48,466 bases of DNA from Roseateles toxinivorans (lineage in GTDB: Bacteria > Pseudomonadota > Gammaproteobacteria > Burkholderiales > Burkholderiaceae_C). The first letter of the stretch is position 1. Every line of letters starts with the position of its first letter. Below, one piece after another: positions 8,408 through 19,591 of the stretch. The position numbers were made by a program, and so were the translations under genes. Below the pieces are notes generated by a model that worked only from the letters and a program-made list of their open reading frames with translations, was not told the origin of the DNA and made no database searches. Where the stretch lies: assembly GCA_945898095.1 (NCBI GenBank), contig CAMDHE010000018.1:1-48466 (forward strand), given 5' to 3'.

Positions 8408-9682
8408 TCAGCGGCTCAATACCCGACCCTGCTTGACTCTGAGCTGGATGCCGGCCAGCGCGTCCAGGTTCTGGAGCGGATTGTCGGCCAGCAGTAGAAA
8501 ACTCGCTTCGCAACCGTTGTCGAAACATCCCAGGCGCCGCTTAGGGAAGAGCGCGCGTGGCGTATCGATGCTGGCGATGCGCAACAGCGCGGCCCGCTCG
8601 AAGACGCCCAGCGCATCGAGACTGCGCAGTTCGGCCAGCGAGTTCGAGGTGAAATCGTCCGAGCCGAGCAGCAGTGGCACACCGGCATTCAGCAGTAGGC
8701 GCAGGTTCTCGACCTGCAGCTTGCGCACGGCGGCCAGGCGCTCCGGCGGCATGCGGAACAACGCTGTTGCGGCAGTGGCGGTGATCACGCCGATCTTGCG
8801 TTTGCCAGCTTCAGCAGCGACCTCGGGGCTGATCCGGTACTGCTCGACACTGCTGCCTTCGTGGAAAAAATAGCCCGGCAGATGGGCAATCCAATCGACG
8901 CCGGCCTGGACCGATAGCGCAAAGTCAGCTGCGGTCTCGACATGGGAAATGACCCGCAACTTATCCTGGTGGGCGCGGCGGACGATCAGCGCCGGCAACT
9001 CGGGTTTGAGTCCCAGACGGCCTTGCTGCCGCGGGTCGGCGCGCAGCTCCGGGCTTTCGACCCGGCTCAGCATCAGTTTGACCAGGTCGGTCTTGCGGCT
9101 AGCCAGCAACGGCCATTTCTGGGCGATTTGCTCGGCCTGGTCGATGATCAGCACCGCCTTGTCGGCGAAGTCCTCAAGCTTTGGTTTGGCCGCTGTCGGA
9201 TCATCGCTCGGCTCCATCAACTGGGCCAGTGGCAAGCCGTCGGACGAGGTGATGCAAGCGGTGGTGAAGAGCACATCGGGCGTGGCCGGTTGGCTGGCCA
9301 AAGTCCGCACAGCGGCCACTGCAGTTGGCTCGCCGCATTGCATCGCCGCGTAGAACACGCCGTCGTTCAGGTAGCTGCCGGCAAAGCGGGCAAAGCCCCA
9401 GCTGTTCTGTAAATTATTGTTGTTCGCTTCGGCCAGCGGCGGGATCAGGAACTGGCCTTTCAGGTCCATGCGGCGCTGCGCACGCTTGATTTTCTGGCTG
9501 GTGAAGCGCCCGTCCTTGACATAGAGGGTGCCGCGTTTGAAGTTTTGGCCGTCGAACCAGCGGGCGTTTTTCAACTCCATCGTGACTGCGGGGCCGGCAC
9601 GGAAGTTGTCGTTGTCAGGTTTACCCAGGCAGGGCAAGGCCAGCAAGACTGAAAAAAGCAAAAGAATGGGGTGCAGTCGCAT
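8408..9682 (-). CDS. Secreted amidohydrolase-like protein with a degenerate HxH metal motif
   Basis: A 424-residue amidohydrolase-superfamily protein with an N-terminal signal peptide (MRLHPILLLFSVLLALPCLG), so probably periplasmic. The N-terminal beta-sandwich (FDGQNFKRGTLYVKDGRF) and the PPLAEA lead into strand 1 are present. Where the first two metal-binding histidines belong the protein reads EANNNNLQ, so N87 and N89 replace them. The later ligands look intact: RVISHVET (strand 5), DWIAHLPG (strand 6) and LLLGSDDF (strand 8). It may be a non-hydrolytic binding protein or use one metal differently. The family substrate is unknown. TAGCAT lies 9 nt upstream. It is divergent from parE. Confidence 0.82.
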   Translation of the reverse strand: MRLHPILLLFSVLLALPCLGKPDNDNFRAGPAVTMELKNARWFDGQNFKRGTLYVKDGRFTSQKIKRAQRRMDLKGQFLIPPLAEANNNNLQNSWGFARFAGSYLNDGVFYAAMQCGEPTAVAAVRTLASQPATPDVLFTTACITSSDGLPLAQLMEPSDDPTAAKPKLEDFADKAVLIIDQAEQIAQKWPLLASRKTDLVKLMLSRVESPELRADPRQQGRLGLKPELPALIVRRAHQDKLRVISHVETAADFALSVQAGVDWIAHLPGYFFHEGSSVEQYRISPEVAAEAGKRKIGVITATAATALFRMPPERLAAVRKLQVENLRLLLNAGVPLLLGSDDFTSNSLAELRSLDALGVFERAALLRIASIDTPRALFPKRRLGCFDNGCEASFLLLADNPLQNLDALAGIQLRVKQGRVLSR

Positions 9683-9721
9683 AAGGACGCCATGCTAGCG
9701 GGCTTTGCCACGGGCGGACCA

Positions 9722-9727
9722 TAGAAT
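9722..9727 (+). promoter_or_regulatory. -10-like element TAGAAT, 8 nt before the parE start
   Basis: TAGAAT is followed by CTGCCCCC and the ATG at 9736. There is no ribosome-binding site, so a leaderless parE message is implied. The -35 position is poor. Confidence 0.5.
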
Positions 9728-9735
9728 CTGCCCCC

Positions 9736-11733
9736 ATGGCCAGTAAAGCACCCTCACAAACACAATCTTCAGCGGCAGGCAGTTACGGTGAAGGCTCGAT
9801 CCGGGTGCTCAAGGGCCTGGAGCCGGTCAAGCAGCGCCCCGGCATGTACACCCGCACCGGCAACCCGCTGCATACGATCCAGGAAGTCATTGACAACGCC
9901 GCCGATGAGGCCCTGGCCGGTTTCGGCAAAAAGATCGACCTGGTCCAGCATGGCGACGGCTCGGTCACGGTCTCCGACGATGGCCGCGGCATCCCCTTCG
10001 GTCTGCATCCCGAAGAAGGTGTGTCGGTGGTCGAGATCGTCTTCACCCGCTTGCATGCCGGGGGCAAGTTCGACAAGGGTTCGGGCGGCGCCTACAGCTT
10101 TTCAGGCGGTTTGCATGGCGTGGGCGTCAGCGTCACCAATGCGCTGGCCAAGCGACTTGAAGTGACGGTCTGGCGCGACGGTCAGGTCGCCAGTCTGGCT
10201 TTCGAAGGTGGCGATGTGGTCGAGCCGGTCAGCATCCGCAGGGCCGAGCGCGGCGATCGCAAGCAGGGCACCAGCGTGCGCGTCTGGCCCGACGCAAAAT
10301 ATTTTGAAAGCGCCGAGCTGCCCAAGGGCGAGTTGCTGCACCTGTTGCGCAGCAAGGCGGTGCTGATGCCGGGCGTCACGGTGACGCTGAAAAACGAGAA
10401 GAGCGGCGAGTTGCTGACCTGGGTTTATCAAGGCGGCCTGCGCGACTATCTGCTGCAGACCTTGCAGTTTGACGCCCTGATTCCGCTGATCGAAGGTGCG
10501 CAATATGCCGGCCGCTCAGAGACCGAGAATTTTGCTGAAGGTGAGGGTGCAGCCTGGGTGCTGGCCTTTACCGAAGAGGGCGCGCCGGTGCGCGAAAGCT
10601 ATGTCAACCTGATCCCGACGGTGGCCGGAGGCACGCATGAATCCGGGCTCAAGGACGGGTTGTTCGGCGCGATCAAGGGTTTCATCGAGATGCACAGCCT
10701 GCTGCCCAAAGGCGTCAAGCTGATGCCTGATGATGTCTTTTCGCGTGCCAATTTCGTGCTGTCAGCCAAGGTGCTGGATCCGCAGTTCCAGGGTCAGACC
10801 AAGGAGCGTTTGAACAGCCGCGATGCCTTGCGCTTGGTGTCGAGCTATGTGAAGCCGAGCCTTGAGCTCTGGTTGAACCAGCATGTCGAGCATGGCAAGA
10901 AGCTTGCCGAGCTGGTGATCAAGCAGGCGCAGACGCGTCAGCGGGCCTCGCAGAAAGTTGAAAAACGCAAGGGCTCGGGTGTGGCGGTGCTGCCCGGCAA
11001 GCTGACCGATTGCGAGAGTCGCGACATCCTGCACAACGAGATCTTCCTGGTCGAAGGCGATTCGGCCGGCGGTTCCGCCAAGATGGGCCGGAACAAGGAA
11101 ACGCAGGCAATCCTGCCGCTGCGTGGCAAGGTGCTCAATACATGGGAGGTCGAACGTGACCGCCTGTTTGCCAACAACGAGATCCACGACATTTCGGTGG
11201 CCTTGGGGGTCGATCCTCATGGCAAGAATGACAGCCCCGACCTGAGCGGCCTGCGTTACGGCAAGGTCTGCATCCTGTCCGATGCTGATGTCGACGGCTC
11301 GCATATCCAGGTGTTGTTGTTGACCTTGTTCTTTCGCCATTTCCCCAAGCTGGTCGAGACCGGCCATGTCTATGTGGCGCGGCCGCCGCTGTATCGGGTC
11401 GATGCGCCGGCTCGCGGCAAAAAGCCGGCGGCCAAGATCTATGCGCTCGACGAAGGCGAGCTCGGCGCGACATTGGACAAGCTGCGCAAGGAAGGCGCGC
11501 GCGATGGCAGTTGGAGCATCAGCCGCTTCAAAGGGCTGGGCGAAATGAGTGCCTTGCAGTTGTGGGACACGACGCTGAACCCCGAGACGCGCCGGCTCAG
11601 CCGCATCGTTTATGGGCAGCTCGACCTCGGACAGACCGAAACGGCGATCAACAAATTGATGGGCAAGGGCGAGGCCGCGTCGCGGCGCGAACTGATGGAA
11701 ATCCATGGCGATTCGGTCGAGGTCGATGTATGA
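9736..11733 (+). CDS. parE: DNA topoisomerase IV subunit B
   Basis: ParE is the ATPase subunit of topoisomerase IV, which decatenates daughter chromosomes. The 665-residue length fits ParE and not full-length GyrB. The GHKL ATPase region is seen in order: EVIDNAADEAL (about 50-60), VSDDGRGIP (about 78-86) and GGLHGVGVSVTNAL (about 123-137). The TOPRIM domain follows with EIFLVEGDSAGGSAK (about 435-450), LRGKVLNTW and SDADVDGSHI (about 514-525). The tail has the FKGLGEM motif near residue 597. It lies 34 nt upstream of parC, with which it must be co-expressed. The mRNA appears leaderless. Confidence 0.97.
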   Translation: MASKAPSQTQSSAAGSYGEGSIRVLKGLEPVKQRPGMYTRTGNPLHTIQEVIDNAADEALAGFGKKIDLVQHGDGSVTVSDDGRGIPFGLHPEEGVSVVEIVFTRLHAGGKFDKGSGGAYSFSGGLHGVGVSVTNALAKRLEVTVWRDGQVASLAFEGGDVVEPVSIRRAERGDRKQGTSVRVWPDAKYFESAELPKGELLHLLRSKAVLMPGVTVTLKNEKSGELLTWVYQGGLRDYLLQTLQFDALIPLIEGAQYAGRSETENFAEGEGAAWVLAFTEEGAPVRESYVNLIPTVAGGTHESGLKDGLFGAIKGFIEMHSLLPKGVKLMPDDVFSRANFVLSAKVLDPQFQGQTKERLNSRDALRLVSSYVKPSLELWLNQHVEHGKKLAELVIKQAQTRQRASQKVEKRKGSGVAVLPGKLTDCESRDILHNEIFLVEGDSAGGSAKMGRNKETQAILPLRGKVLNTWEVERDRLFANNEIHDISVALGVDPHGKNDSPDLSGLRYGKVCILSDADVDGSHIQVLLLTLFFRHFPKLVETGHVYVARPPLYRVDAPARGKKPAAKIYALDEGELGATLDKLRKEGARDGSWSISRFKGLGEMSALQLWDTTLNPETRRLSRIVYGQLDLGQTETAINKLMGKGEAASRRELMEIHGDSVEVDV

Positions 11734-11767
11734 ACGCGCGCCGAATCAAGCCTGAGCAGAACAGAAC

Positions 11768-14098
<2,331 letters not shown>

Positions 14099-14235
14099 AA
14101 GTTGCCGGGAAAATGACGGCATCGGGCCTAGATTGAACTGGGGGGCGAGCAAGGTCTGCAGGGCGGGGTCGTCGAGACTCGGTCCTGCCAGATGGCAAGT
14201 CCCTGTTCATCTCAACCTTTCCCGGAGCCCTAGAC

Positions 14236-14733
14236 ATGATGAAACTGAAATCGATTGCTGCCACCGCCTTGCTGGGTGGTCTTTGTATCGCAGCGACGGC
14301 GAACACCTACAACCTCGGTATTCTTGACTCAAGCGCCTTTGACACCCTGGGCATGCTGTCCGACAAGTATGCGGCCAACTCGGTGATTTCCGACGACTGG
14401 AACTTCACGATCGGCACCCATTCAGATGTGTCCTTCAGCGCCTTGCAGACCTTCGCTGTTTCTACAGGCGCGATCAGCAATTTTGCCGGGGTGCTGGTCG
14501 GCCATGGCAATCTGGCATCGACATCTAGCGGCGGCAACACCATGCTGAGCTGGATCGGTTCGTTGGGCAGCGGCGATTACACCGTCCATGTCACGGGTAT
14601 GACGAATCTGAAAAATGCGGCGTACCTTGGCACGGTGTCAGCGTCTCCCGCGCCCGAGCCCGAGACTTATGCGATGCTGCTGGCAGGTCTGGGCGTGGTT
14701 GGCTTTGTGGCGCGCCGCCGCAGACCCAGCTGA
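14236..14733 (+). CDS. PEP-CTERM sorting-domain protein, FxDxF type
   Basis: A 165-residue secreted protein. The N-terminus MMKLKSIAATALLGGLCIAATA is a cleavable signal peptide. The C-terminus carries the exosortase signal: PEPETYAMLLAGLGVVGFV followed by RRRR. Between them is a Gly/Ser/Thr-rich beta domain with WNFTI and HVTGM of the FxDxF family. After cleavage by exosortase it would be transferred to the surface or extracellular matrix; no exosortase gene lies in the window. A GGAG ribosome site precedes the ATG. It has its own terminator and a possible -10 (TAGATT, 14129-14134). Role unknown, commonly linked to exopolysaccharide or biofilm. Confidence 0.88.
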   Translation: MMKLKSIAATALLGGLCIAATANTYNLGILDSSAFDTLGMLSDKYAANSVISDDWNFTIGTHSDVSFSALQTFAVSTGAISNFAGVLVGHGNLASTSSGGNTMLSWIGSLGSGDYTVHVTGMTNLKNAAYLGTVSASPAPEPETYAMLLAGLGVVGFVARRRRPS

Positions 14734-14756
14734 CAGCCTTGCCGGCAAGAACGACC

Positions 14757-14779
14757 AGCGGGCCATGCCCGCTTTTTTG
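14757..14779 (+). terminator. Rho-independent terminator after the PEP-CTERM gene
   Basis: AGCGGGC (14757-14763) pairs with GCCCGCT (14767-14773) across a CAT loop and is followed by a T run. It separates this gene from convergent pyrD. Confidence 0.85.
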
Positions 14780-14787
14780 TTGCCAGC

Positions 14788-15828
14788 TCAGGTTCTTGCC
14801 ATCGCCGCTGCGCATTCAGGTACCAGCGCAGGTCCCTTGTAGATCAATCCGGTATAGATCTGAACCAGGTCGGCACCCGCCTGCAGCTTGGTTCTTGCAT
14901 CGGCGCCGCTGAGCACGCCGCCGACGCCGATGATCGGGTAGTTGCCACCCAGGGCTGCGCGCAGCAGCCGGATCACCTTGTTGCTGGCCTCGAAAACCGG
15001 CCGGCCGGACAGGCCGCCGGCTTCCTCTGCATGGCGCAGGCCCTTGACGGCATCGCGTGCAATCGTCGTGTTGGTCGCGATCACGCCGTCGATGCCATTG
15101 GCTTGCAGCGTCCTGGCGATCACGGCGACTTGCGCTTCGTCGAGGTCAGGCGCGATCTTCACCAGCATCGGTACCTGGCGTTTTGCCGCAGTTTCAAGTT
15201 TCAGCTTGCATTCTTGCAAGCTCGAAAGCAGGGCATCGAGCGCTGCGTCGCTCTGCAATTCGCGCAGGTTCTTGGTGTTCGGGCTGGAGATATTGACCGC
15301 GATGTAGTCGGCATGGGGAAACACCCCTTTTAGCGCAAGCAGGTAATCGTCGGCTGCCCGTTCGATCGGCGTGGCTGCGTTCTTGCCGATGTTGAGGCCG
15401 ACGATCCCGCCATTGGCGCGGAAGCTTCTGGCCCGCTGCACATTGGCCAGGAATGAGGCCAGGCCTTCGTTGTTGAAGCCCAGGCGGTTGATCAAGGCGT
15501 CGGCTTCGGTCAAGCGGAACATCCTTGGCTTGTCGTTGCCGGGCTGTGCTTTGGGTGTCACCGTACCGACTTCGATGAAGCCAAAACCCATGGCGCCGAG
15601 GCCGTCGATGCAGCGGCCATTCTTGTCCAGTCCGGCGGCCAGGCCGATCCGGTTGGGGAACTTCAGTCCGGCCAGCAGCAGGGGATCGTCGACCCGCTTT
15701 TGCGACCACAGGCATTGCGCAGGGGTGTTCTGCAAGCGTGCCAGCGCATGCAAGGTCAGCTCATGGGCTTGCTCGGGGTCGATGCCGAACAGAAACGGGC
15801 GGGTCAGGGCATAGGGGATCAACTGCAT
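14788..15828 (-). CDS. pyrD: Dihydroorotate dehydrogenase (quinone), class 2
   Basis: PyrD oxidises dihydroorotate to orotate in pyrimidine synthesis and passes electrons to quinone at the inner membrane. It has 346 residues, with the N-terminal helix region of class 2 enzymes ([20 protein letters not shown]) that contacts the membrane. FMN/substrate motifs seen are [10 protein letters not shown] (about 63-72), [12 protein letters not shown] (about 177-188), MLVKIAPDL (about 222-230), ATNTT and GVGGVLSG (about 299-306). Class 2 enzymes use a serine base, and the SSPNT serine region fits. GACAAT lies 6 nt before the start, so the mRNA looks leaderless; the promoter is shared divergently with aroG. 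Confidence 0.96.
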   Translation of the reverse strand: MQLIPYALTRPFLFGIDPEQAHELTLHALARLQNTPAQCLWSQKRVDDPLLLAGLKFPNRIGLAAGLDKNGRCIDGLGAMGFGFIEVGTVTPKAQPGNDKPRMFRLTEADALINRLGFNNEGLASFLANVQRARSFRANGGIVGLNIGKNAATPIERAADDYLLALKGVFPHADYIAVNISSPNTKNLRELQSDAALDALLSSLQECKLKLETAAKRQVPMLVKIAPDLDEAQVAVIARTLQANGIDGVIATNTTIARDAVKGLRHAEEAGGLSGRPVFEASNKVIRLLRAALGGNYPIIGVGGVLSGADARTKLQAGADLVQIYTGLIYKGPALVPECAAAMART

Positions 15829-15873
15829 CGGGGGATTGTCTCATCGGCCCTGGCTGCATTGATAATCGAAGGC
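15829..15873. promoter_or_regulatory. Symmetric divergent promoter for pyrD and aroG
   Basis: Only 45 bp separate the two start codons. Rightward: TTGTCT (15836-15841), 19-nt spacer, GATAAT (15861-15866), then 7 nt to the aroG ATG. Leftward: TTATCA (complement of 15860-15865), 19-nt spacer, GACAAT (complement of 15835-15840), then 6 nt to the pyrD ATG. Each -10 is therefore embedded in the other's -35. Read from sequence only; spacers of 19 are longer than ideal. Confidence 0.5.
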
Positions 15874-16998
15874 ATGACAACATTTGAAAACAGGCTCGAC
15901 TTCGAGATCGGCAGCCGGGATGCCACCCGCGACGCCACGCGCACCGATGACACCAGAATCCAGGCGGTTCGCCCGCTGATCTCGCCGGCCTTGTTGCTCG
16001 ACGAGCAACCGGCTTCCGATGCCGCACTGGAAATGGTCGAGAACGCGCGAACCGGCATCAGCGCGATCCTGCAGGGGCGCAGCGACCGCCTGCTGGTCGT
16101 CGTCGGCCCCTGCTCGATCCACGATCATGACCAGGCAATGGAATATGCCAGCTTGCTGAAGGCGCTGGCTGACGAGTTGCAGCAGGATCTGTTGATCGTG
16201 ATGCGGGTCTACTTCGAGAAGCCGCGCACGACGGTCGGCTGGAAGGGCTATATCAACGACCCGCATCTCGACGGCAGCTTTCACATGAATGAAGGCCTTC
16301 GATTGGCGCGTCAACTGCTGATCGATATCAGCACTCTGGGCCTGCCGGCTGGCACTGAATTCCTCGACCTGCTGTCGCCGCAATATATTTCCGACTTGAT
16401 CGCCTGGGGCGCGATTGGCGCGCGCACGACCGAAAGCCAGAGCCATCGCCAGCTCGCTTCAGGCATGTCCTGTCCGGTCGGGTTCAAGAACGGCACCGAT
16501 GGCGGCATCAAGGTCGCCAGCGACGCCGTCCTGGCAGCGCAGGCTCCCCATGCCTTCATCGGCATGACCAAGATGGGGTTGGCGGCGATTTTCGAGACCC
16601 GCGGCAATGCCGATTGCCACATCATCCTGCGCGGCGGCAAAGCGACGAACTTCGACGCGGCATCGGTTGCCGCCGCCTGCGATGTGCTGCGCGGTGCCGG
16701 CCTGCGCGAGCAGGTGATGATCGACTTTTCACATGCCAATTCGAGCAAAAAGTACGAGCGCCAGGTCGATGTCAGCCATGATGTCGCGGGGCAGATCGCC
16801 GCTGGAGATGCGCGCATCACTGGCGTGATGATCGAAAGCCATTTGCAAGCGGGCAGACAGGATCTGGCGCCGGGACAGTCGAAATCCGCACTCAAACATG
16901 GCGTCTCGATCACCGACGCCTGCCTTGGCTGGAGCCAGACCGAGCCGCTGCTGCGCGAGCTCGCCGCAGCCGTCCGAAACAGAAGAAATGCCCACTGA
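15874..16998 (+). CDS. aroG: 3-deoxy-7-phosphoheptulonate (DAHP) synthase, class I
   Basis: It catalyses the first step of the shikimate pathway: phosphoenolpyruvate plus erythrose 4-phosphate to DAHP. It has 374 residues, the length of AroF/G/H enzymes. Motifs are [10 protein letters not shown] (PEP/metal site, about 68-77), [16 protein letters not shown] (about 108-123), [15 protein letters not shown] (about 176-190), VGFKNGTDG (about 196-204), IILRGGK (about 250-256) and [10 protein letters not shown] (about 283-292). Which aromatic amino acid inhibits it cannot be told from sequence by eye, hence the symbol is generic. The start at 15874 sits just after the divergent promoter. rpiA follows with a 1-nt gap. 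Confidence 0.92.
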   Translation: MTTFENRLDFEIGSRDATRDATRTDDTRIQAVRPLISPALLLDEQPASDAALEMVENARTGISAILQGRSDRLLVVVGPCSIHDHDQAMEYASLLKALADELQQDLLIVMRVYFEKPRTTVGWKGYINDPHLDGSFHMNEGLRLARQLLIDISTLGLPAGTEFLDLLSPQYISDLIAWGAIGARTTESQSHRQLASGMSCPVGFKNGTDGGIKVASDAVLAAQAPHAFIGMTKMGLAAIFETRGNADCHIILRGGKATNFDAASVAAACDVLRGAGLREQVMIDFSHANSSKKYERQVDVSHDVAGQIAAGDARITGVMIESHLQAGRQDLAPGQSKSALKHGVSITDACLGWSQTEPLLRELAAAVRNRRNAH

Positions 16999-16999
16999 C

Positions 17000-17659
17000 A
17001 TGACCCAAGACGAACTGAAAACCCTGGTCGGCCAGGCGGCGCTCCACTATGTCGTCCCTGGCAGCATCGTCGGTGTCGGCACCGGCTCGACCGTTGATAA
17101 ATTCATCGACGCGCTGGCTGCCAGCGGCATCACCATCAAGGGTGCGGTTTCGAGCTCGCTGCGCAGTACCGAGCGGATGCAGGCGCTGGGCATCACCGTG
17201 CTGGATGCCAGCGTGGTGCAAAGCCTGCCGGTCTACATCGACGGCGCTGATGAGATTGACCATGCCGGCCACATGATCAAGGGCGGCGGTGCTGCCTTGA
17301 CGCGGGAGAAAATCGTCGCCGATCTGGCTGATCGCTTCATCTGCATTGCCGACGAGTCGAAGCTGGTCAGCCTGCTGGGCAGATTCCCCTTGCCGGTCGA
17401 AGTGATCCCGATGGCTGCAGCCCAGATCGCGCGCCGCTTCGAAGACATCGGCGCCAGGGCTGAACTGCGTGCCGGTTGCATCACCGACAACGGCTGCCAG
17501 ATCCTCGATGTGCATGGCTTGCAGATTGCCGATCCGATCGCTTTCGAGACTCAAGTCAATCAATGGCCAGGCGTCGTGACAGTCGGCCTGTTCGCCCGCA
17601 AGCCCGCCTCGGTCTGCCTGCTCGGCACTGCCGAAGGTGTGAAGACGCTCAGCTTCTAG
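17000..17659 (+). CDS. rpiA: Ribose-5-phosphate isomerase A
   Basis: RpiA interconverts ribose 5-phosphate and ribulose 5-phosphate. The start at 17000 gives 219 residues and the N-terminus [14 protein letters not shown], identical in length and nearly in sequence to the E. coli enzyme. An ATG at 16988 would add four residues and overlap aroG. Active-site motifs seen are [13 protein letters not shown] (about 22-34), YIDGADEID (about 78-86) and [13 protein letters not shown] (about 91-103), with the general-base Glu in TREK. It is likely co-transcribed with aroG, linking precursor supply. Its last 11 nt overlap the end of mnmC on the other strand. Confidence 0.95.
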   Translation: MTQDELKTLVGQAALHYVVPGSIVGVGTGSTVDKFIDALAASGITIKGAVSSSLRSTERMQALGITVLDASVVQSLPVYIDGADEIDHAGHMIKGGGAALTREKIVADLADRFICIADESKLVSLLGRFPLPVEVIPMAAAQIARRFEDIGARAELRAGCITDNGCQILDVHGLQIADPIAFETQVNQWPGVVTVGLFARKPASVCLLGTAEGVKTLSF

Positions 17660-19562
17660 GTCGACGCGTTGCGCGCACGGCAAAGCGCGCTGGGTCGATC
17701 GCATCGAGCAGGCAGGCTTCCAGAGGCACTGGCGCGCCGGTGACCTGTGCCGCCATCACCTCGGCGCAAAGCGCTGCCCAACTGATGCCGCGCGACCCCA
17801 TGGCCATGCAGATTGCCAGGCCTGGCTGGCGCGGTATGAAGCGGGTCTGGTCCTGCCGGCCGCTGAAGCCAGCGATCGGTAATCCGCCGACGAGGGGCAG
17901 GCGGTCGCTGGTGGCCAGGCGCCAGCCAACGCGTCCAGCCAGTTCCGCCTGGGGTATCGCATCGAGATGGGCCAACTGGGCCAACTTGGCCCATTGGGCC
18001 AGATTGTGCTGGTGGTCGGCTTCGCGCAAGCTGGCGTCCATATCCTCCTCCTGGCTGGTCGCTCCGCACCAGAGGCCTTGCTGGCCGTCGGCAATCGCAT
18101 AGCCGATACCCGCCACCGGCAGCCTGGGCCAAGGCTCGGCCTTGCTGAGATGACTGAGCTGGCCGCGCAGCCTGAGCAGCGGCATGGCCGGGGCCAGCCC
18201 ATGCAGCAGGTTGATTGCCTGATGGCCGCCTGCCAGCACCAGCAGCGGCGCCTCGCCCAGCAACTGACCCTGGGCATCCAGCGCTTGCCAATCTTCACCC
18301 GCTCGATGGATGCTGGCGACATGGCAGTTCAATTGGGTCTGCGCCTGCGCAGCCTCAAGCATGGCGGAGGCATAAGCCGCGGGCGGCAGCGCACCGCCGC
18401 CGGGGTAGAACCAGGCCGGCTGCTGCAGATCGAGCCCGCTGGCTTGCGATGCCGCTGCTGCGTCGAGCGCCTGCACATAGTCGCAAGGCAGGCCTTGATT
18501 GGCGATCAAGGCCTGCATCTGTACCAGGCTGAGCTTCAGCTCGATCCGGAGCAGACCGGCCTGGCGCCATGGCAAGGCCGGTAGCGCGTTGAGCCAATGG
18601 CTTGTCTGCAGTGCTGCTGCGCGGTTGAAGCGGGCATGCAGTCCGTCATCGGGGTTCAGCGTGCCGTGGAACAAGCCGCAAGGGTTGCCCGAACTGGCCT
18701 GCGCGATGCCTGGCAGCGAATCGATGACCTGGCTGGCAATGCCTTGTTTTGCCAGCGCCCAGGCGCAAGCGGCGCCGGCCAGACCGGCGCCGATGATCAG
18801 GGCCTGACGCGCATGGGGCGCCAAGGGCAATCGTCCCGCTGGTTGATGCAGCTTGTGGCGCGGCGCAAAGCGCGCCACGCACATGCCGCCCTTGTTGGCA
18901 AAGCCGCGTTGCCGTTCGCAGGCAAAGCCGGCTGCAGCCAGTCCGGCGCGCAGGGCCGGTGCGACGCTCCAGGTTGCGGCAGTGGCGCCCTCGGCGGCAT
19001 GCCTGCCCATTGCTTTGAGCAGATGGCTGTCCCACATCGCCGGGTTGCTGGCCGGATTGAATCCGTCCAGGAAAAAGGCGTCGACTTCGACCGCCAGTTC
19101 CCGCAACCAGTCATGCACATCGCCCAGACAGAGCAGCAGCAGCACGCGGTCGTCGGCAAAGCTCAAGCGGTGCAGGTTCGGCGTCAAAGGTGGCCAGGCG
19201 GCAACCAGTTGATCGGCCAGATCAACCAGGGTCGAATGCTGCTGCGCTTGCTGCAAGTCTTGTTTGCGCAGCGGGTGCTTTTCGATGCTGATAAAGACCA
19301 GCTGTTGGCAGCGCTGCGGATCCTGTCGCCAGGCGTCCCAGCAGGCGATGAAGTTGTTGCCGAGGCCGAAACCGGTCTCCAGGATGGTGAAACGCTGGCG
19401 CTGCGCCCAGCGCCGGGGCAAGTCGTTGCCGCCCAGAAAGACATGGCGTGCCTGCTCGATGGCGCCGGCGCGGCTGTGATAAACGTCCCCGAAGGCGGGG
19501 GCGCTCGGGGCTGAAGGGTCGGAAAAGTCGACTTCGGCCGGGACGATCGGATGGGTTTTCAT
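17649..19562 (-). CDS. mnmC: Bifunctional tRNA wobble-uridine methyltransferase / FAD oxidoreductase MnmC
   Basis: MnmC completes mnm5s2U34 of certain tRNAs: the FAD domain removes the carboxymethyl group from cmnm5s2U and the methyltransferase domain methylates the product. It has 637 residues, close to E. coli MnmC. The N-terminal DUF752 methyltransferase domain (1-245) shows [12 protein letters not shown] and [18 protein letters not shown]. The FAD domain starts with [17 protein letters not shown] (about 252-268) and contains [15 protein letters not shown] and GSRGISWA near the end. A triad repeat ([11 protein letters not shown]) at 17968-18003 is unusual. The start is not preceded by a clear ribosome site. 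Confidence 0.95.
   Translation of the reverse strand: MKTHPIVPAEVDFSDPSAPSAPAFGDVYHSRAGAIEQARHVFLGGNDLPRRWAQRQRFTILETGFGLGNNFIACWDAWRQDPQRCQQLVFISIEKHPLRKQDLQQAQQHSTLVDLADQLVAAWPPLTPNLHRLSFADDRVLLLLCLGDVHDWLRELAVEVDAFFLDGFNPASNPAMWDSHLLKAMGRHAAEGATAATWSVAPALRAGLAAAGFACERQRGFANKGGMCVARFAPRHKLHQPAGRLPLAPHARQALIIGAGLAGAACAWALAKQGIASQVIDSLPGIAQASSGNPCGLFHGTLNPDDGLHARFNRAAALQTSHWLNALPALPWRQAGLLRIELKLSLVQMQALIANQGLPCDYVQALDAAAASQASGLDLQQPAWFYPGGGALPPAAYASAMLEAAQAQTQLNCHVASIHRAGEDWQALDAQGQLLGEAPLLVLAGGHQAINLLHGLAPAMPLLRLRGQLSHLSKAEPWPRLPVAGIGYAIADGQQGLWCGATSQEEDMDASLREADHQHNLAQWAKLAQLAHLDAIPQAELAGRVGWRLATSDRLPLVGGLPIAGFSGRQDQTRFIPRQPGLAICMAMGSRGISWAALCAEVMAAQVTGAPVPLEACLLDAIDPARFAVRATRRPRS
17968..18003 (-). 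repeat. Four in-frame 9-nt repeats inside mnmC
   Basis: On the plus strand the units are TGGGCCAAC, TGGGCCAAC, TTGGCCCAT and TGGGCCAGA. They contain a perfect palindrome (17977-17984 with 17986-17993). On the coding strand they give a tripeptide series ending in Leu or Trp. Confidence 0.8.
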
Positions 19563-19591
19563 TCCCGGGCGAGTATGCCCCCGGTCAATGC

